A stretch of 64,000 bases of DNA from Azotimanducus chitobiosivorans (GCA_965200235.1 OZ241339.1:434001-498000), one strand, 5' to 3'; counted from the stretch's first letter, positions 24,805 through 33,861 are shown. Numbers and translations are program-made. Notes: generated by a model not told the origin, from the letters alone.

Positions 24805-27800
24805 ATGGATGCGCGCAGCGAACGCCTCAAGTGGCTTGAGGCCACCATTGATAGCAGAATCGTCCTCCTAGACGGCGCTTTTGCGACGCTCGTGCAGTCG
24901 CTCGGGCTCGGCGAAGCCGATTTTCGCGGCGCGCGCTTCCAAAATGCCGAGCACGACCTCGCGGGCAATATCGACATTCTGAGCTTGAGCCAGCCGGGCA
25001 TCGTGCGCGACGTGCATGCGCAGTATCTCGCTGCCGGCGCCGAGATCATCAAAACCAACAGCTTCACGGCCAATGCGCCATCGCTTGCTGATTACGGGCT
25101 GGCGCACATGGTGAAGGAAGTCAATTACGCATCCGCGCAGATTGCGCGCGGTGTCGCCGATGAATGGCAGGCGGCATCAAACGCACCGAAGTTCGTCGCT
25201 GGTAGCATAGGGCCGACCAACCGCACGCTGTCGCTGTCGCCCAAGGTCGAAGACCCGTCCTATCGCGCGATCGACTTCGCCGCTCTAGAAGCGACCTACT
25301 TCGACGCTGCGAGCGGTCTGTGGGAAGGCGGCGCGGATATCCTGCTGCTTGAGACCATCTTCGATACGCTCAATGCCAAGGCAGCGCTGAAAGCCGTTTC
25401 GCGCCTGTCGAACCAGCTGCGGCGGCGTGTGCCGGTGATCGTCTCGGGCACGATCACCGACAAGTCCGGCAGGACGCTCTCCGGACAAACACTCGAAGCT
25501 TTCTTTCATTCAATCCGCCATGCCGAGCCACTCGCAGTGGGCCTCAATTGTGCGCTCGGTGCCAAGCAGCTCGATGCTCACATTCGCGAACTCGCGCATA
25601 TCGCCGATACCCGCATCAGCTTGCACCCCAATGCCGGCTTGCCGAACGAGTTCGGCGAATACGACGAGACGCCGGAGTCGACCGCGGCGCTGCTCGGCGA
25701 AATTGCCGACGACGGCGTGGTCAATTTCTTGGGCGGTTGCTGCGGTACTCGGCCCGAGCACATCGCCGCGATTCGTGAGCGCATCGACGCATCGACAGTG
25801 CGACGCCGTCCGCCGCAACGCCGAGCGTACCTCAGCCTCTCAGGGCTTGAGCCGCTCAGCGTGGGTGCAGACACTGGACTGCTGCATATCGGCGAGCGCA
25901 CCAATGTCGCTGGCTCCCGCGCTTTCTTGAGGCTGATCAAGTCCGGCGATTTCGCAGGCGCGCTCAAGGTCGCGGCGGGGCAAGTTGACGGCGGCGCCAA
26001 TATCATCGATGTCAACATGGATGACGGCATGCTCGATGGCGTCGCTGTGATGACCCACTTCCTCAATCTGCTGGCCAGCGAACCTGCGATCAGCCGCGTG
26101 CCGGTCATGGTCGATTCGTCGCGCTTTGAAGTCCTTGAAGCGGGTCTGTCGTGCCTGCAGGGGAAAGGCATTGCCAATTCGATCAGCCTCAAGGAGGGCG
26201 AGGCGACGTTTCTCGAACAGGCGATGCGGATTCGCGATCTTGGGTCTGCGATGGTGGTCATGGCGTTCGATGAAGAAGGTCAGGCGACCGATGTTGAGCG
26301 GCGCGTCGAAATCTGTAGGCGCAGCTTCCGACTGCTGACAGAGAAGCTCGGCATAGCGCCGAGCGACATCATTTTCGATCCGAACGTACTTGCTATTGCG
26401 ACCGGCATTGAAGAGCATGACGACTATGCGCGCTCGTTCATCGAATCTATCCCCAAGATCAAAGCGGCGTGTCCGGGCGTGCTTGTCAGCGGCGGCATCA
26501 GCAATGTGTCCTTTGCGTTTCGCGGCAACGAGATGCTGCGGCGCGCCATGCATTCGGTGTTCTTGTACCACGCGGTGAAGGCAGGCCTCGACATGGCGAT
26601 CATCAACGCCGGGTCGCTGCTCGTCTATGATGATGTTCCGACACGGCTGCGCGATGCCGTTGAGGATGCGCTACTGAACCGAAGAGGGCAGGGCGACACC
26701 ACCGAGCGGCTGCTTCGGCTTGCCGGAGAGTTCGCCGGGAACGCCAGCGAAGGCAATGAGGCTGCGAGTGAATGGCGCGGACTCGAGGTGGCGAAGCGAC
26801 TCGAATACGCTTTGGTGCATGGCATCGACGAGCATGTCGTCGAGGATGTCGAAGCGGCGCGGCTGGCGGTGGCGCATCCGCTTGACGTCATCGAAGGGCC
26901 ACTGATGGGCGGCATGAACACCGTCGGCGACCTGTTCGGCAGCGGCAAGATGTTCCTGCCGCAGGTGGTCAAATCAGCGCGCGTGATGAAGCGTGCGGTC
27001 GAGTATCTGGTGCCGTTCATGCAGGGCGCGGAATCGGAGCGGGCGATGGCAACGCGCGGCAAGCTCGTGCTTGCCACCGTCAAAGGCGATGTGCACGATA
27101 TCGGCAAGAATATCGTCAGTGTCGTCCTGCAGTGTAATGGCTACGAGGTCGTGGACCTTGGCGTCATGGTGCCGTGCCAGACAATCCTCGATACCGCGCG
27201 TGAAACGGGCGCGGACATGATTGGACTCTCCGGCCTCATTACGCCTTCGCTCGATGAAATGGTGCATGTGGCGAATGAAATGTCCAAGCAAGGATTCACG
27301 CTGCCGCTCTTGATTGGCGGCGCGACGACATCACCGGCGCATACATCGGTGAAGATTGATCCGGCGTATTCGGGGCCGGTCGTCTATGTCAAGGATGCGT
27401 CGCGCGCGGCATCGGTGGTCAAAAGGCTCGATGTCAGCAAGCGCCCGGCATTCATGGAAGAGGTGGCGCGCGACCATGCGCTAAGGCGTTCGCGCCACGC
27501 GCAGCCCGCGCGTCGCGCGCCCGGACTGTCCCTGACGGAAGCACGCGACAATCGATTTCGTTCGCGCCTTGACGACTACCAGCCGCCAGTACCGAAGCGT
27601 CGAGGTGTATGGCGCATCGACGCGCAACCGCTCAATGAACTCGTCGAATTCATTGATTGGCGGCCCTTCTTTTCGGCGTGGCAGCTCAACGGTCAATTTC
27701 CGCAGATTCTTGACGATCCGCAGAAAGGCGCTGCCGCGCGCGAGCTGTTTGAGGCGGCGCAGGCGATGCTCGCCCAGATCACCGATGAAGGCTGGCTTCA

Positions 27801-28506
27801 GGCGAGAGGCGCATGCGGCATCTTCCCGGCGGCCGCCTTGCCCGATGACGACATTCGCATTTTCGCGGACGAGTCGAGAGAGGACGAGCGTATGCGACTG
27901 TCCATGCTGCGCCAGCAGCGCAAGCTCGCGGATGGCTTGCCGAACCGATGTTTGTCCGACTATGTGGCGACGGCATCTTCAGGCATAGCCGACTGGGTGG
28001 GGGCATTTGTGGTGACAGCGGGCATCGGTGAACAGGCGCGGTCGAAGGCGTTCGAGGCCGCAGCTGATGATTACAGCGCGATTCTTTTGAAGGCGCTCGC
28101 CGACCGTCTCGCCGAAGCGTTCGCAGAGCGCCTTCACTGGCAGGTCAGGCGCGAGTATTGGAGCTATGCGGAGGAAGAATCGCCGGATACCGGTTCGCTG
28201 ATCGCCGAGGCCTACCAAGGGATACGACCAGCGCCCGGCTATCCCGCGTGTCCCGAGCACAGCGAAAAATCGAAGATATGGCAGCTGCTCGAACTCGACG
28301 ATGACTTTGGCATACAGCTCACCGAGTCGTGGGCCATGTCGCCGGCGTCGTCGGTGAGTGGCTGGTACTTCTCGCATCCTGATAGCGCCTACTTTGACGT
28401 TGGCTTGCTCGGTCGCGACCAGGTTGAGGACTACGCCCGACGCAAAGGCATCGCCCTCGACGAGGCCGAGCGGCGCCTGCTGCCGAACCTCGGATACACG
28501 GATTAG
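24805..28506 (+). CDS. metH: Cobalamin-dependent methionine synthase
   Basis: 1233 residues with all four modules. The homocysteine-binding barrel (1-325) has the zinc motif FLGGCCG and an upstream Cys in LNCALG. The pterin-binding barrel (about 350-620) has NVAGSRAF and VMVDSSRFEV. The cobalamin cap and binding module (650-890) has DVHDIGKNIV carrying the cobalt-ligating His. The C-terminal AdoMet activation domain has RPAPGYPACPEH. It transfers methyl from 5-methyl-THF to homocysteine and needs vitamin B12. It follows metF closely, so the two form one operon. Confidence 0.97.
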   Translation: MDARSERLKWLEATIDSRIVLLDGAFATLVQSLGLGEADFRGARFQNAEHDLAGNIDILSLSQPGIVRDVHAQYLAAGAEIIKTNSFTANAPSLADYGLAHMVKEVNYASAQIARGVADEWQAASNAPKFVAGSIGPTNRTLSLSPKVEDPSYRAIDFAALEATYFDAASGLWEGGADILLLETIFDTLNAKAALKAVSRLSNQLRRRVPVIVSGTITDKSGRTLSGQTLEAFFHSIRHAEPLAVGLNCALGAKQLDAHIRELAHIADTRISLHPNAGLPNEFGEYDETPESTAALLGEIADDGVVNFLGGCCGTRPEHIAAIRERIDASTVRRRPPQRRAYLSLSGLEPLSVGADTGLLHIGERTNVAGSRAFLRLIKSGDFAGALKVAAGQVDGGANIIDVNMDDGMLDGVAVMTHFLNLLASEPAISRVPVMVDSSRFEVLEAGLSCLQGKGIANSISLKEGEATFLEQAMRIRDLGSAMVVMAFDEEGQATDVERRVEICRRSFRLLTEKLGIAPSDIIFDPNVLAIATGIEEHDDYARSFIESIPKIKAACPGVLVSGGISNVSFAFRGNEMLRRAMHSVFLYHAVKAGLDMAIINAGSLLVYDDVPTRLRDAVEDALLNRRGQGDTTERLLRLAGEFAGNASEGNEAASEWRGLEVAKRLEYALVHGIDEHVVEDVEAARLAVAHPLDVIEGPLMGGMNTVGDLFGSGKMFLPQVVKSARVMKRAVEYLVPFMQGAESERAMATRGKLVLATVKGDVHDIGKNIVSVVLQCNGYEVVDLGVMVPCQTILDTARETGADMIGLSGLITPSLDEMVHVANEMSKQGFTLPLLIGGATTSPAHTSVKIDPAYSGPVVYVKDASRAASVVKRLDVSKRPAFMEEVARDHALRRSRHAQPARRAPGLSLTEARDNRFRSRLDDYQPPVPKRRGVWRIDAQPLNELVEFIDWRPFFSAWQLNGQFPQILDDPQKGAAARELFEAAQAMLAQITDEGWLQARGACGIFPAAALPDDDIRIFADESREDERMRLSMLRQQRKLADGLPNRCLSDYVATASSGIADWVGAFVVTAGIGEQARSKAFEAAADDYSAILLKALADRLAEAFAERLHWQVRREYWSYAEEESPDTGSLIAEAYQGIRPAPGYPACPEHSEKSKIWQLLELDDDFGIQLTESWAMSPASSVSGWYFSHPDSAYFDVGLLGRDQVEDYARRKGIALDEAERRLLPNLGYTD

Positions 28507-28534
28507 ACATCCGCGCTGCTGCCGCCCGGCGAAA

Positions 28535-28644
28535 GGGACACACACCACGAACGGGACACATGCCGCGTCACGCCGTCCTCGCATCTCGAAAGATGGAAAT
28601 GGGACACACACCGCGAGGGGGGGCTGCTGAGAACGGGACACACC
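28535..28644 (-). repeat. Four dispersed motifs between metH and the P450 gene
   Basis: GGGACACACACC at 28535-28546, GGGACACATGCC at 28553-28564, AATGGGACACACACC at 28598-28612 and GGGACACACC at 28635-28644. They fill most of the 202-base convergent gap. I saw no further copies to the right of this cluster. Confidence 0.93.
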
Positions 28645-28708
28645 GGATGAGACGCACCTGCGGCGAGATCACTGCCGCGTTGGGAGCCGTCGCGTGGTGG
28701 TCTGTGCG

Positions 28709-30040
28709 CTACTGCATTGTGTAGCGGATCGGCATGCTCTTGAGTCCGCCGACGAAGATGGACTGTATGTAGCGCGGCGCACCGGCCAGTTCGATGTGTT
28801 TCACGCGCCGCAGCAACTCCCGATACATAGAAGCGAGCTCCATGCGTGCGAGATGCTGTCCGAGGCACACATGCGCGCCGAAGCCGAAGGCGATGTGCTT
28901 TTCGCGCCGATCAACGCGAAAGGCGTAGGGTGAATCAAAGACCGCCTCGTCGCGATTGCCTGACGGATACCAGAGCGCGACCGACTCGCCTGCCTGAATG
29001 CGTGTGCCATCGAGCTCGTAGTCCTGCGTGGCGGTGCGCGAAAACTGACGTACCGGCGTCACCCAGCGAATCGCCTCGTCAACAGCCGTGTCCATCATGT
29101 CATCGACATTGTTTCTGAGTTTCTGCATTTCTGCGGGATGCTCGACGAGCGCATGCAGGCCGCCAGCGATCGACGAACTCGTCGTGTCGTGGCCAGCGGC
29201 GGCGATGATCGTGTAGTAGCCCGAGAGGTCAAGCGGCGGTAGTGGCTTGCCGTCAACCTTGGCATTCGCAATGACCGATGCGACATCGTCGGTTGGACGC
29301 TTGCGCTTTTCCTTGGCAAGCGCCTCAAAGTAGTCTTCAAAATCGTGGGCGACCTGTACGAAATCATCGAGCTCGAACGATCTTCGCGTATCCGGGTCGC
29401 CGCTGCCGAACAACTCTTGGGTGAGCTTGAGCATCAGTGGCTCGTCAGATTCCGGCACGCCGAGAATGGTCATGATGACGCGCAAGGGATACCAGACCGC
29501 GACATCCTTCACAAAGTCGCATTCGCCGCCAAAGGATGCGAGCTGATCCACATAGGCGCTGGCAAGCGCGTCGATGCGCGGCTGCAGGCTGTGTAGGTTG
29601 TTGCCGAGGAACCATGCTTGGGTGAGACGGCGATAGCGGCTGTGGTCCGGGTCGTCCATTTGTACGAGGGAACGGACAAGGTGCTTGCGGCCGGTGACCG
29701 CTTCGACGAAGGCTTGTACGGCGATCGGACTGAGGATAGGACGCGGATCGTTGATAAATATTTTTTTCTCGCCTTCGATCGCCTTGATATGGTGGTGCCT
29801 GGTAATCGACCAGTAGGGGTCAAAGCCTTCCGGGTGCATGCGCCGTATCGGGTCGTTGGTGCGCAGCCAGCGAAACCGCTCATGGATGCCAGCCTCATCT
29901 GCCCACGAGGCCGGGTCAGTAAGCACATTGTCAATTGCTGGGGATTCGGTGCGGGCCTGCATGCGCGTGTACATCAACAAGTGCGGAGGAACGGCGATAT
30001 TACCTGCATCGGCGTCAGCGGGCATAGTTTGACGGAGCAC
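28709..30040 (-). CDS. Cytochrome P450
   Basis: 443 residues of a soluble bacterial P450. The I-helix oxygen motif is AAAGHDTTSSS, the K-helix ExxR is DEAIRW, and the haem loop is FGFGAHVCLGQHLA with the cysteine ligand. It would hydroxylate a hydrophobic substrate using electrons from a ferredoxin that is not encoded here. The annotated start (GTG 30040, or ATG 30025) lies within a mobile-element end. The conserved P450 sequence begins about 30 residues later, so the original start may be a downstream codon such as that of MYTRMQ. It follows iclR by three bases and is divergent, as a unit, from a carotenoid oxygenase. Confidence 0.93.
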   Translation of the reverse strand: MLRQTMPADADAGNIAVPPHLLMYTRMQARTESPAIDNVLTDPASWADEAGIHERFRWLRTNDPIRRMHPEGFDPYWSITRHHHIKAIEGEKKIFINDPRPILSPIAVQAFVEAVTGRKHLVRSLVQMDDPDHSRYRRLTQAWFLGNNLHSLQPRIDALASAYVDQLASFGGECDFVKDVAVWYPLRVIMTILGVPESDEPLMLKLTQELFGSGDPDTRRSFELDDFVQVAHDFEDYFEALAKEKRKRPTDDVASVIANAKVDGKPLPPLDLSGYYTIIAAAGHDTTSSSIAGGLHALVEHPAEMQKLRNNVDDMMDTAVDEAIRWVTPVRQFSRTATQDYELDGTRIQAGESVALWYPSGNRDEAVFDSPYAFRVDRREKHIAFGFGAHVCLGQHLARMELASMYRELLRRVKHIELAGAPRYIQSIFVGGLKSMPIRYTMQ

Positions 30041-30043
30041 TAG
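30009..30043. mobile_element. Lone MITE end fused to the P450 start
   Basis: Read on the minus strand, CTAG then TGCTCCGTCAAACTATGCC, then CGCTGACGC. This matches the right end of element C (CTAG, TGCGTGTTCACACTATGCC, CGCCGACGC), and its first part also matches the minimal hairpin at 12515 (CTCCATCAAACT). No partner end is visible nearby. Confidence 0.6.
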
Positions 30044-30880
30044 TCAGATTGTGCGCTCCATCTGGTTGGCCATATTGACGGAGCCGAGGGTGCGCGAGAT
30101 TTCAAGCGTGGCGGTCTTCAGCTTTGATAGATAGCGCACTTCGTTCGGGTCGAGACTGTGGCGCTTTTTCATGACGATTGTCAACGCCGCTTCAAGGTGC
30201 TCCGTGTGGTTGAAGATCGGCGCTGAGAGCACAGAAAATCCAGAATCATAGGGATCGATAGAAAAGTCGTAGAGCTTCTCGCGGATGTACTCGCAGCGCG
30301 CTCGCATGACATCTTGACGCAGCGAATCCTGACTTGTTGGAATGCGTTCGCTACGGCGGGCGATGACTCTTTCTTGGATGTGCTCGCGCGAGAAGGCGAG
30401 GATCGTCCAAGCGGTCGGCGATGCCGGTATGCTCAATCGCACGCCGCGCGAGAGTTTTGGTGTCAGTGCGCGGCCGCTGCCAAGGGTGGAGACCACAATG
30501 CCATCGCCGCCAGCGGGCACGGCGAGCAACAAGGCTTCGGAAATTTGATTGCGCAGCCTCACCATATGGCGGTAGGCCACGTTGGTGATTTCAAACTGCT
30601 CAGCCGCTGCGCTGGCGAAGCGAAACAGCGTGGCGCCAAACCGATAGCCGCTGTTGTCGGGGGTTTTCGCGACAAGGCCAATGCTTGCAAGCGTGGTCAT
30701 GTGGCGAGACACACGCGCCTTGGTCATGCCGAGTTGGTTGGCGATGTCTGTCACTCGCTGTGGACGGCCGGTCTCGGCGAGAAACTCAAGCACTTGACCG
30801 GCTACCAAAAGGCTTTGCACCGGTGCGGCGTTCTTGCCGCGCGGCGCTTCTTGTCCGATGCTGTTGCCGATGTCTTGCAT
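30044..30880 (-). CDS. IclR-family transcriptional regulator
   Basis: 278 residues. The N-terminal winged HTH reads RVTDIANQLGMTKARVSRHMTTLASIGLVAKTPDNSGYRFG. An IclR effector domain follows (RNQISEALLLAVPAGGDGIVV...RGVRLSIPASPTAWTILAF). IclR proteins usually control neighbouring catabolic genes in response to a small aromatic or acid. Here the P450 follows in the same direction and the carotenoid oxygenase diverges, so both are likely targets. A palindrome in the divergent gap is the candidate operator. Confidence 0.92.
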   Translation of the reverse strand: MQDIGNSIGQEAPRGKNAAPVQSLLVAGQVLEFLAETGRPQRVTDIANQLGMTKARVSRHMTTLASIGLVAKTPDNSGYRFGATLFRFASAAAEQFEITNVAYRHMVRLRNQISEALLLAVPAGGDGIVVSTLGSGRALTPKLSRGVRLSIPASPTAWTILAFSREHIQERVIARRSERIPTSQDSLRQDVMRARCEYIREKLYDFSIDPYDSGFSVLSAPIFNHTEHLEAALTIVMKKRHSLDPNEVRYLSKLKTATLEISRTLGSVNMANQMERTI

Positions 30881-30928
30881 TTTTGTGAAGGGCTGGCGAG
30901 CGATCCCGCAAGCATTTGCGAAACTACA

Positions 30929-30943
30929 AATATAACCTATATT
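30929..30943. promoter_or_regulatory. Candidate IclR operator
   Basis: AATATA-ACC-TATATT, a perfect 6+3+6 palindrome in the otherwise G+C-rich gap between iclR and the carotenoid oxygenase gene. IclR-type operators are short palindromes of this kind, but no consensus exists that would prove it. Confidence 0.35.
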
Positions 30944-31055
30944 GAGAGTCTGTTCGCGTATCTATGCTCGCGATGCGCACATGTCTGTTTGACACCTTCC
31001 GGCGCATTCGTGATGATTGCGTTGAAGCCACCATGTCAACACAAGGAAATTCACC

Positions 31056-32435
31056 ATGGCCACACCCTACGCCGACAACCCGTTTCTCAAGGGTAATTTC
31101 GCCCCGATTCGCATGGAGTGCGATGCCCCGGACCTGATTATCAAGGGCGAGATCCCCAAGGACTTGAACGGTGCCCTGTATCGAATCGGCCCGGATCCGC
31201 AGTTCGCGCCGGTCGGCTCGCACCATTGGTTCGGCGGCGATGGCATGGTGCACATGTTTCGCGTCGAAAATGGCCGCGTCGCCTATCGCAACCGATATGT
31301 GCGCACCAAGAAGTTCGAGCTTGAGCGGGAAGCTGGCAAGGCGCTCGTCAACTACTTCGATCCCATGAACAGCGATCCTTCCGTACCGGTGTTCGGGCTC
31401 GACGGGCTCGCCAATACGAACATCGTTTGGCATGGTGGCAAGCTGCTTGCGCTTGAAGAAGGGCATCTGCCTTTTGAACTTGATAGCGCGAGCCTTGACT
31501 CCCTTGGCGCCTGGTCGTTCGATGGTGGTTATGAAGGCCCGATGACAGCGCATCCCAAGTTCGACCCGGAGACTGGCGAAATGCTGTTCTTTGGCTACAT
31601 GGCGGGCGGTCCGTTCTCGGACGACATGACGTTTCAGATCGTTGACAAGCACGGCACACTGACACGCTCTGATCGTTTCAAGGCGCCGTTTCCGAGCATG
31701 GTGCACGATTTCATCGCGACCGACAGGGACGTGATATTTCCGATATTTCCGATTACCGGCAGCCTTGAGCGCGCCATGAAAGGCGACAATCCGTTCCTGT
31801 GGGAACCGGACAAGGGCACGCACATTGGTGTGCTACCGCGAGACGCCGACATTGATCAGATGCGCTGGTTCGATATGGACCCGGCCTATGTCTTCCACCC
31901 AATGAACGCTTGGCGCGATGGCGATGTCATTCGGGCGCACGTGATGCAGTTTCGCACCATGAGCCTGGATTTCAGCGATGGTGTGGGTGACGGCGCACGC
32001 CTTGCCGAATGGGAGATCGATCTCGGCTCGAATTCAGGGGAAGTCAAATGGAAGTTCCTCGACGACCTGCAGGGCGAGTTCCCGCGCATTGATGACAGGC
32101 GTACAGGTCTCGCCCATCGCCATGGCTACTATGCGGCATCGCAAGTCGGCGGTCTCGGCTTCGACACGCTCGTGCATCAGGACTTCAAGCGCGATGCCCG
32201 CACCGATTATCGTCTGCCGCAAGGCGATAGCACCTCGGAGCCTGTCTTTGTGCCTCGCTCCGCCACTTCGGAAGAGGGTGACGGCTATCTGGTGTCGGTT
32301 ATTTACAGGGCGGCTGAAAACCGCTCGGACATGGCGTTTTTTGATGCTACTTCGATCGACGCAGGCCCGATTGCGCTCGCCGAGCTGTCAACGCGCGTAC
32401 CGAACGGATTTCACGGTAACTGGCGTGCGCCCTAG
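31056..32435 (+). CDS. Carotenoid/stilbene cleavage oxygenase (RPE65 family)
   Basis: 459 residues of the seven-bladed propeller family. The four iron-ligating histidines are visible in order: MTAHPKFD, MVHDFIAT, YVFHPMNAW and, near the C-terminus, GFHGNW. Members split a double bond of carotenoids, apocarotenoids or lignin-type stilbenes with O2. The substrate cannot be told from sequence. Neighbouring P450 and IclR genes suggest a small catabolic locus. An AAGGAAA ribosome binding site precedes ATG 31056. The end overlaps bfd convergently by four bases. Confidence 0.94.
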   Translation: MATPYADNPFLKGNFAPIRMECDAPDLIIKGEIPKDLNGALYRIGPDPQFAPVGSHHWFGGDGMVHMFRVENGRVAYRNRYVRTKKFELEREAGKALVNYFDPMNSDPSVPVFGLDGLANTNIVWHGGKLLALEEGHLPFELDSASLDSLGAWSFDGGYEGPMTAHPKFDPETGEMLFFGYMAGGPFSDDMTFQIVDKHGTLTRSDRFKAPFPSMVHDFIATDRDVIFPIFPITGSLERAMKGDNPFLWEPDKGTHIGVLPRDADIDQMRWFDMDPAYVFHPMNAWRDGDVIRAHVMQFRTMSLDFSDGVGDGARLAEWEIDLGSNSGEVKWKFLDDLQGEFPRIDDRRTGLAHRHGYYAASQVGGLGFDTLVHQDFKRDARTDYRLPQGDSTSEPVFVPRSATSEEGDGYLVSVIYRAAENRSDMAFFDATSIDAGPIALAELSTRVPNGFHGNWRAP

Positions 32436-32638
32436 ACGCCTATGCACTGCTGGCTGACGCGCCGTTCGAGAAGGTCTTCAGCAAATTCCCGGCAGCATCC
32501 GCAGCCGGTGCCGATGCCGAGCGTGTCGCTCGCAGCGTCGAGCATTGCGTCGCGTGTCATGTCGCTTCGGGCGCCATGCGCATCCGCGAGCGCATGAAGC
32601 TCGGATTCGGTGATGCCGCGGCAGATGCAGACGTACAA
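32432..32638 (-). CDS. bfd: Bacterioferritin-associated ferredoxin
   Basis: 68 residues starting at TTG (MYVCICRGITESEL). Four cysteines in the Bfd pattern (CIC near the start, CGCC near residue 48) hold a 2Fe-2S cluster. Bfd reduces the iron core of bacterioferritin so iron can be released under starvation. It is divergent from bfr, with two Fur-box-like sites between them. Confidence 0.93.
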   Translation of the reverse strand: MYVCICRGITESELHALADAHGARSDMTRDAMLDAASDTLGIGTGCGCCREFAEDLLERRVSQQCIGV

Positions 32639-32673
32639 GGTAAGCGCCGGGTGTCGTTTCAGTGGCGATAGTG

Positions 32674-32696
32674 TAAATGAGAACGAATCGTGTTTG
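32674..32696. promoter_or_regulatory. Candidate Fur box 1 (bfd side)
   Basis: TAAATGAGAACGAATCGTG resembles the 7-1-7 Fur consensus (TGATAATNATTATCA): the left half TGAGAAC is good, the right half weaker. It lies 36 bases before the bfd start. Confidence 0.45.
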
Positions 32697-32719
32697 CAAT
32701 AGCGCCGCTCCGGGCTCGG

Positions 32720-32741
32720 AAATGAGAAGAATTAGCATTTA
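32720..32741. promoter_or_regulatory. Candidate Fur box 2 (bfr side)
   Basis: AAATGAGAAGAATTAGCATTT is a near-palindrome closer to the Fur consensus (AAATGANAATNATTNTCATTT). It suggests iron control of the divergent bfd/bfr pair. Confidence 0.55.
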
Positions 32742-32828
32742 CATTCAATGGTTTATGACGGTTTTTCGCTTGACATGCGGTGCTGTGCCGAGGCAGAATG
32801 CGGCAGACACTTGTAGCGAATCCGCAAG

Positions 32829-33299
32829 ATGCAACCGACTGACCAAGCGATCATTGTTCACCTCAATACCATCCTCAAGCAGGAGCTGACGGCCATCAAT
32901 CAGTACTTCCTGCACGCCAAGATGTACGCCGATTGGGGGATCGCGAAGCTCGCCGCGCACGAGCGCGAGGAGTCGGTCGACGAAATGAAGCACGCCGATG
33001 CATTGATTGAGCGCATCTTGTTTCTTGGCGGCCTGCCGAACCTCCAAGACTTGGGCAAGCTCTACGTCGGCCAGGATGTGCGCGAGATGCTCTCATGCGA
33101 CCTGAAGCTCGAAATGGAAGCTGTCCCTCGTCTGCGCAGTGCCATTGCCTTTAGTGAAGCCTGTAGTGACTATGTGTCGCGCGAACTCTTCAAGGAAATC
33201 TTGACGTCGGAGGAGTCACATATTGATTGGCTTGAGACGAATCTCGAGTTGATCGACCGCATGGGTGTCGAAAACTTCATTCAGTCGCAAGTCGGGTAG
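32829..33299 (+). CDS. bfr: Bacterioferritin
   Basis: 156 residues. The ferroxidase ligands are in ILKQELTAINQYFLHAKM, the EEsVDEMKHAD helix and SEESHIDWLE. Met in DEMKHAD matches the haem-ligating Met52 of characterised bacterioferritins, so this is a haem-binding rather than haem-free subunit. It assembles as a 24-mer iron store. It ends IQSQVG, the usual family end. Confidence 0.96.
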   Translation: MQPTDQAIIVHLNTILKQELTAINQYFLHAKMYADWGIAKLAAHEREESVDEMKHADALIERILFLGGLPNLQDLGKLYVGQDVREMLSCDLKLEMEAVPRLRSAIAFSEACSDYVSRELFKEILTSEESHIDWLETNLELIDRMGVENFIQSQVG

Positions 33300-33345
33300 C
33301 GCTGGCGCAGAATATGCGTGGCGTGCGGTAAATCTACGGAATTAT

Positions 33346-33614
33346 GTAGCAAAATCCGCAGCGACTGTATAGCAATTCAAGTAAAATAAGCGGTGCGGGG
33401 CATGACCACTGATCAACCCGTTACCGGTTGCTTCCTCGCACCCGTGCGAAGCATCAGAAGCTCATGGCAGCGACCGGGGCATATATCTGGGTATGGAACC
33501 GGATGCTTGCGAATGGGCGCTGGGGATTGGCGCGACTGGACGTGGAGGCGGCGACGCTGGTCGGCCTGTGAAACGTCAAACGATGGACATATCCGCACCT
33601 GCGGATTTTGCTAG
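33346..33614. mobile_element. MITE-like element E
   Basis: Terminal repeats CAAAATCCGCAG (33350-33361) and CTGCGGATTTTG (33599-33610) are perfect inverted copies. The right flank is CTAG (33611-33614); the left is GTAG, one base off. The interior has a frame of about 70 codons that looks non-genic. The right CTAG is shared with element C. Confidence 0.65.
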
Positions 33615-33861
33615 GGGGTGTTCACACTATGCCTGCTGACGCTGCCGAGACCCGTTTTCCGCCAGACAAGGCCGAGCGAGCGCTGTGGGGCTTACCCCCC
33701 ATGAGCGAGCGAGAACGAAGGCTGGCGGAAAACGGGGCCGGCCCGAAGGGTTGTCGCCTGAGCAAGAGCCGGAGCAAGCGCGTTTGAGCATGTGATTCAC
33801 CTTTTTCGGCTCTTGCCCAGGGGACAACAGCGTCGGCGGGCATAGTGTGAACACGCACTAG
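33611..33861. mobile_element. MITE-like element C (shares CTAG with element E)
   Basis: Ends at 33615-33644 and 33828-33857 carry the inverted repeat GTGTTCACACTATGCC and a further matching stretch (GCTGACGC versus GCCGACGC). CTAG flanks both sides. Nested pairs inside include CCCGTTTTCCGCCAG with CTGGCGGAAAACGGG, and AGCAAGAGCCG with CGGCTCTTGCC. No coding capacity. Confidence 0.8.

Noticed and set aside
30924..31823. A 299-codon frame antisense to the carotenoid oxygenase
   Set aside because: The plus-strand protein keeps all iron ligands; the antisense frame is a codon-bias shadow.
33393..33614. A 73-codon frame inside element E
   Set aside because: It is Trp/Arg-rich, has no family resemblance, ends exactly in the terminal repeat, and probably reflects element sequence.
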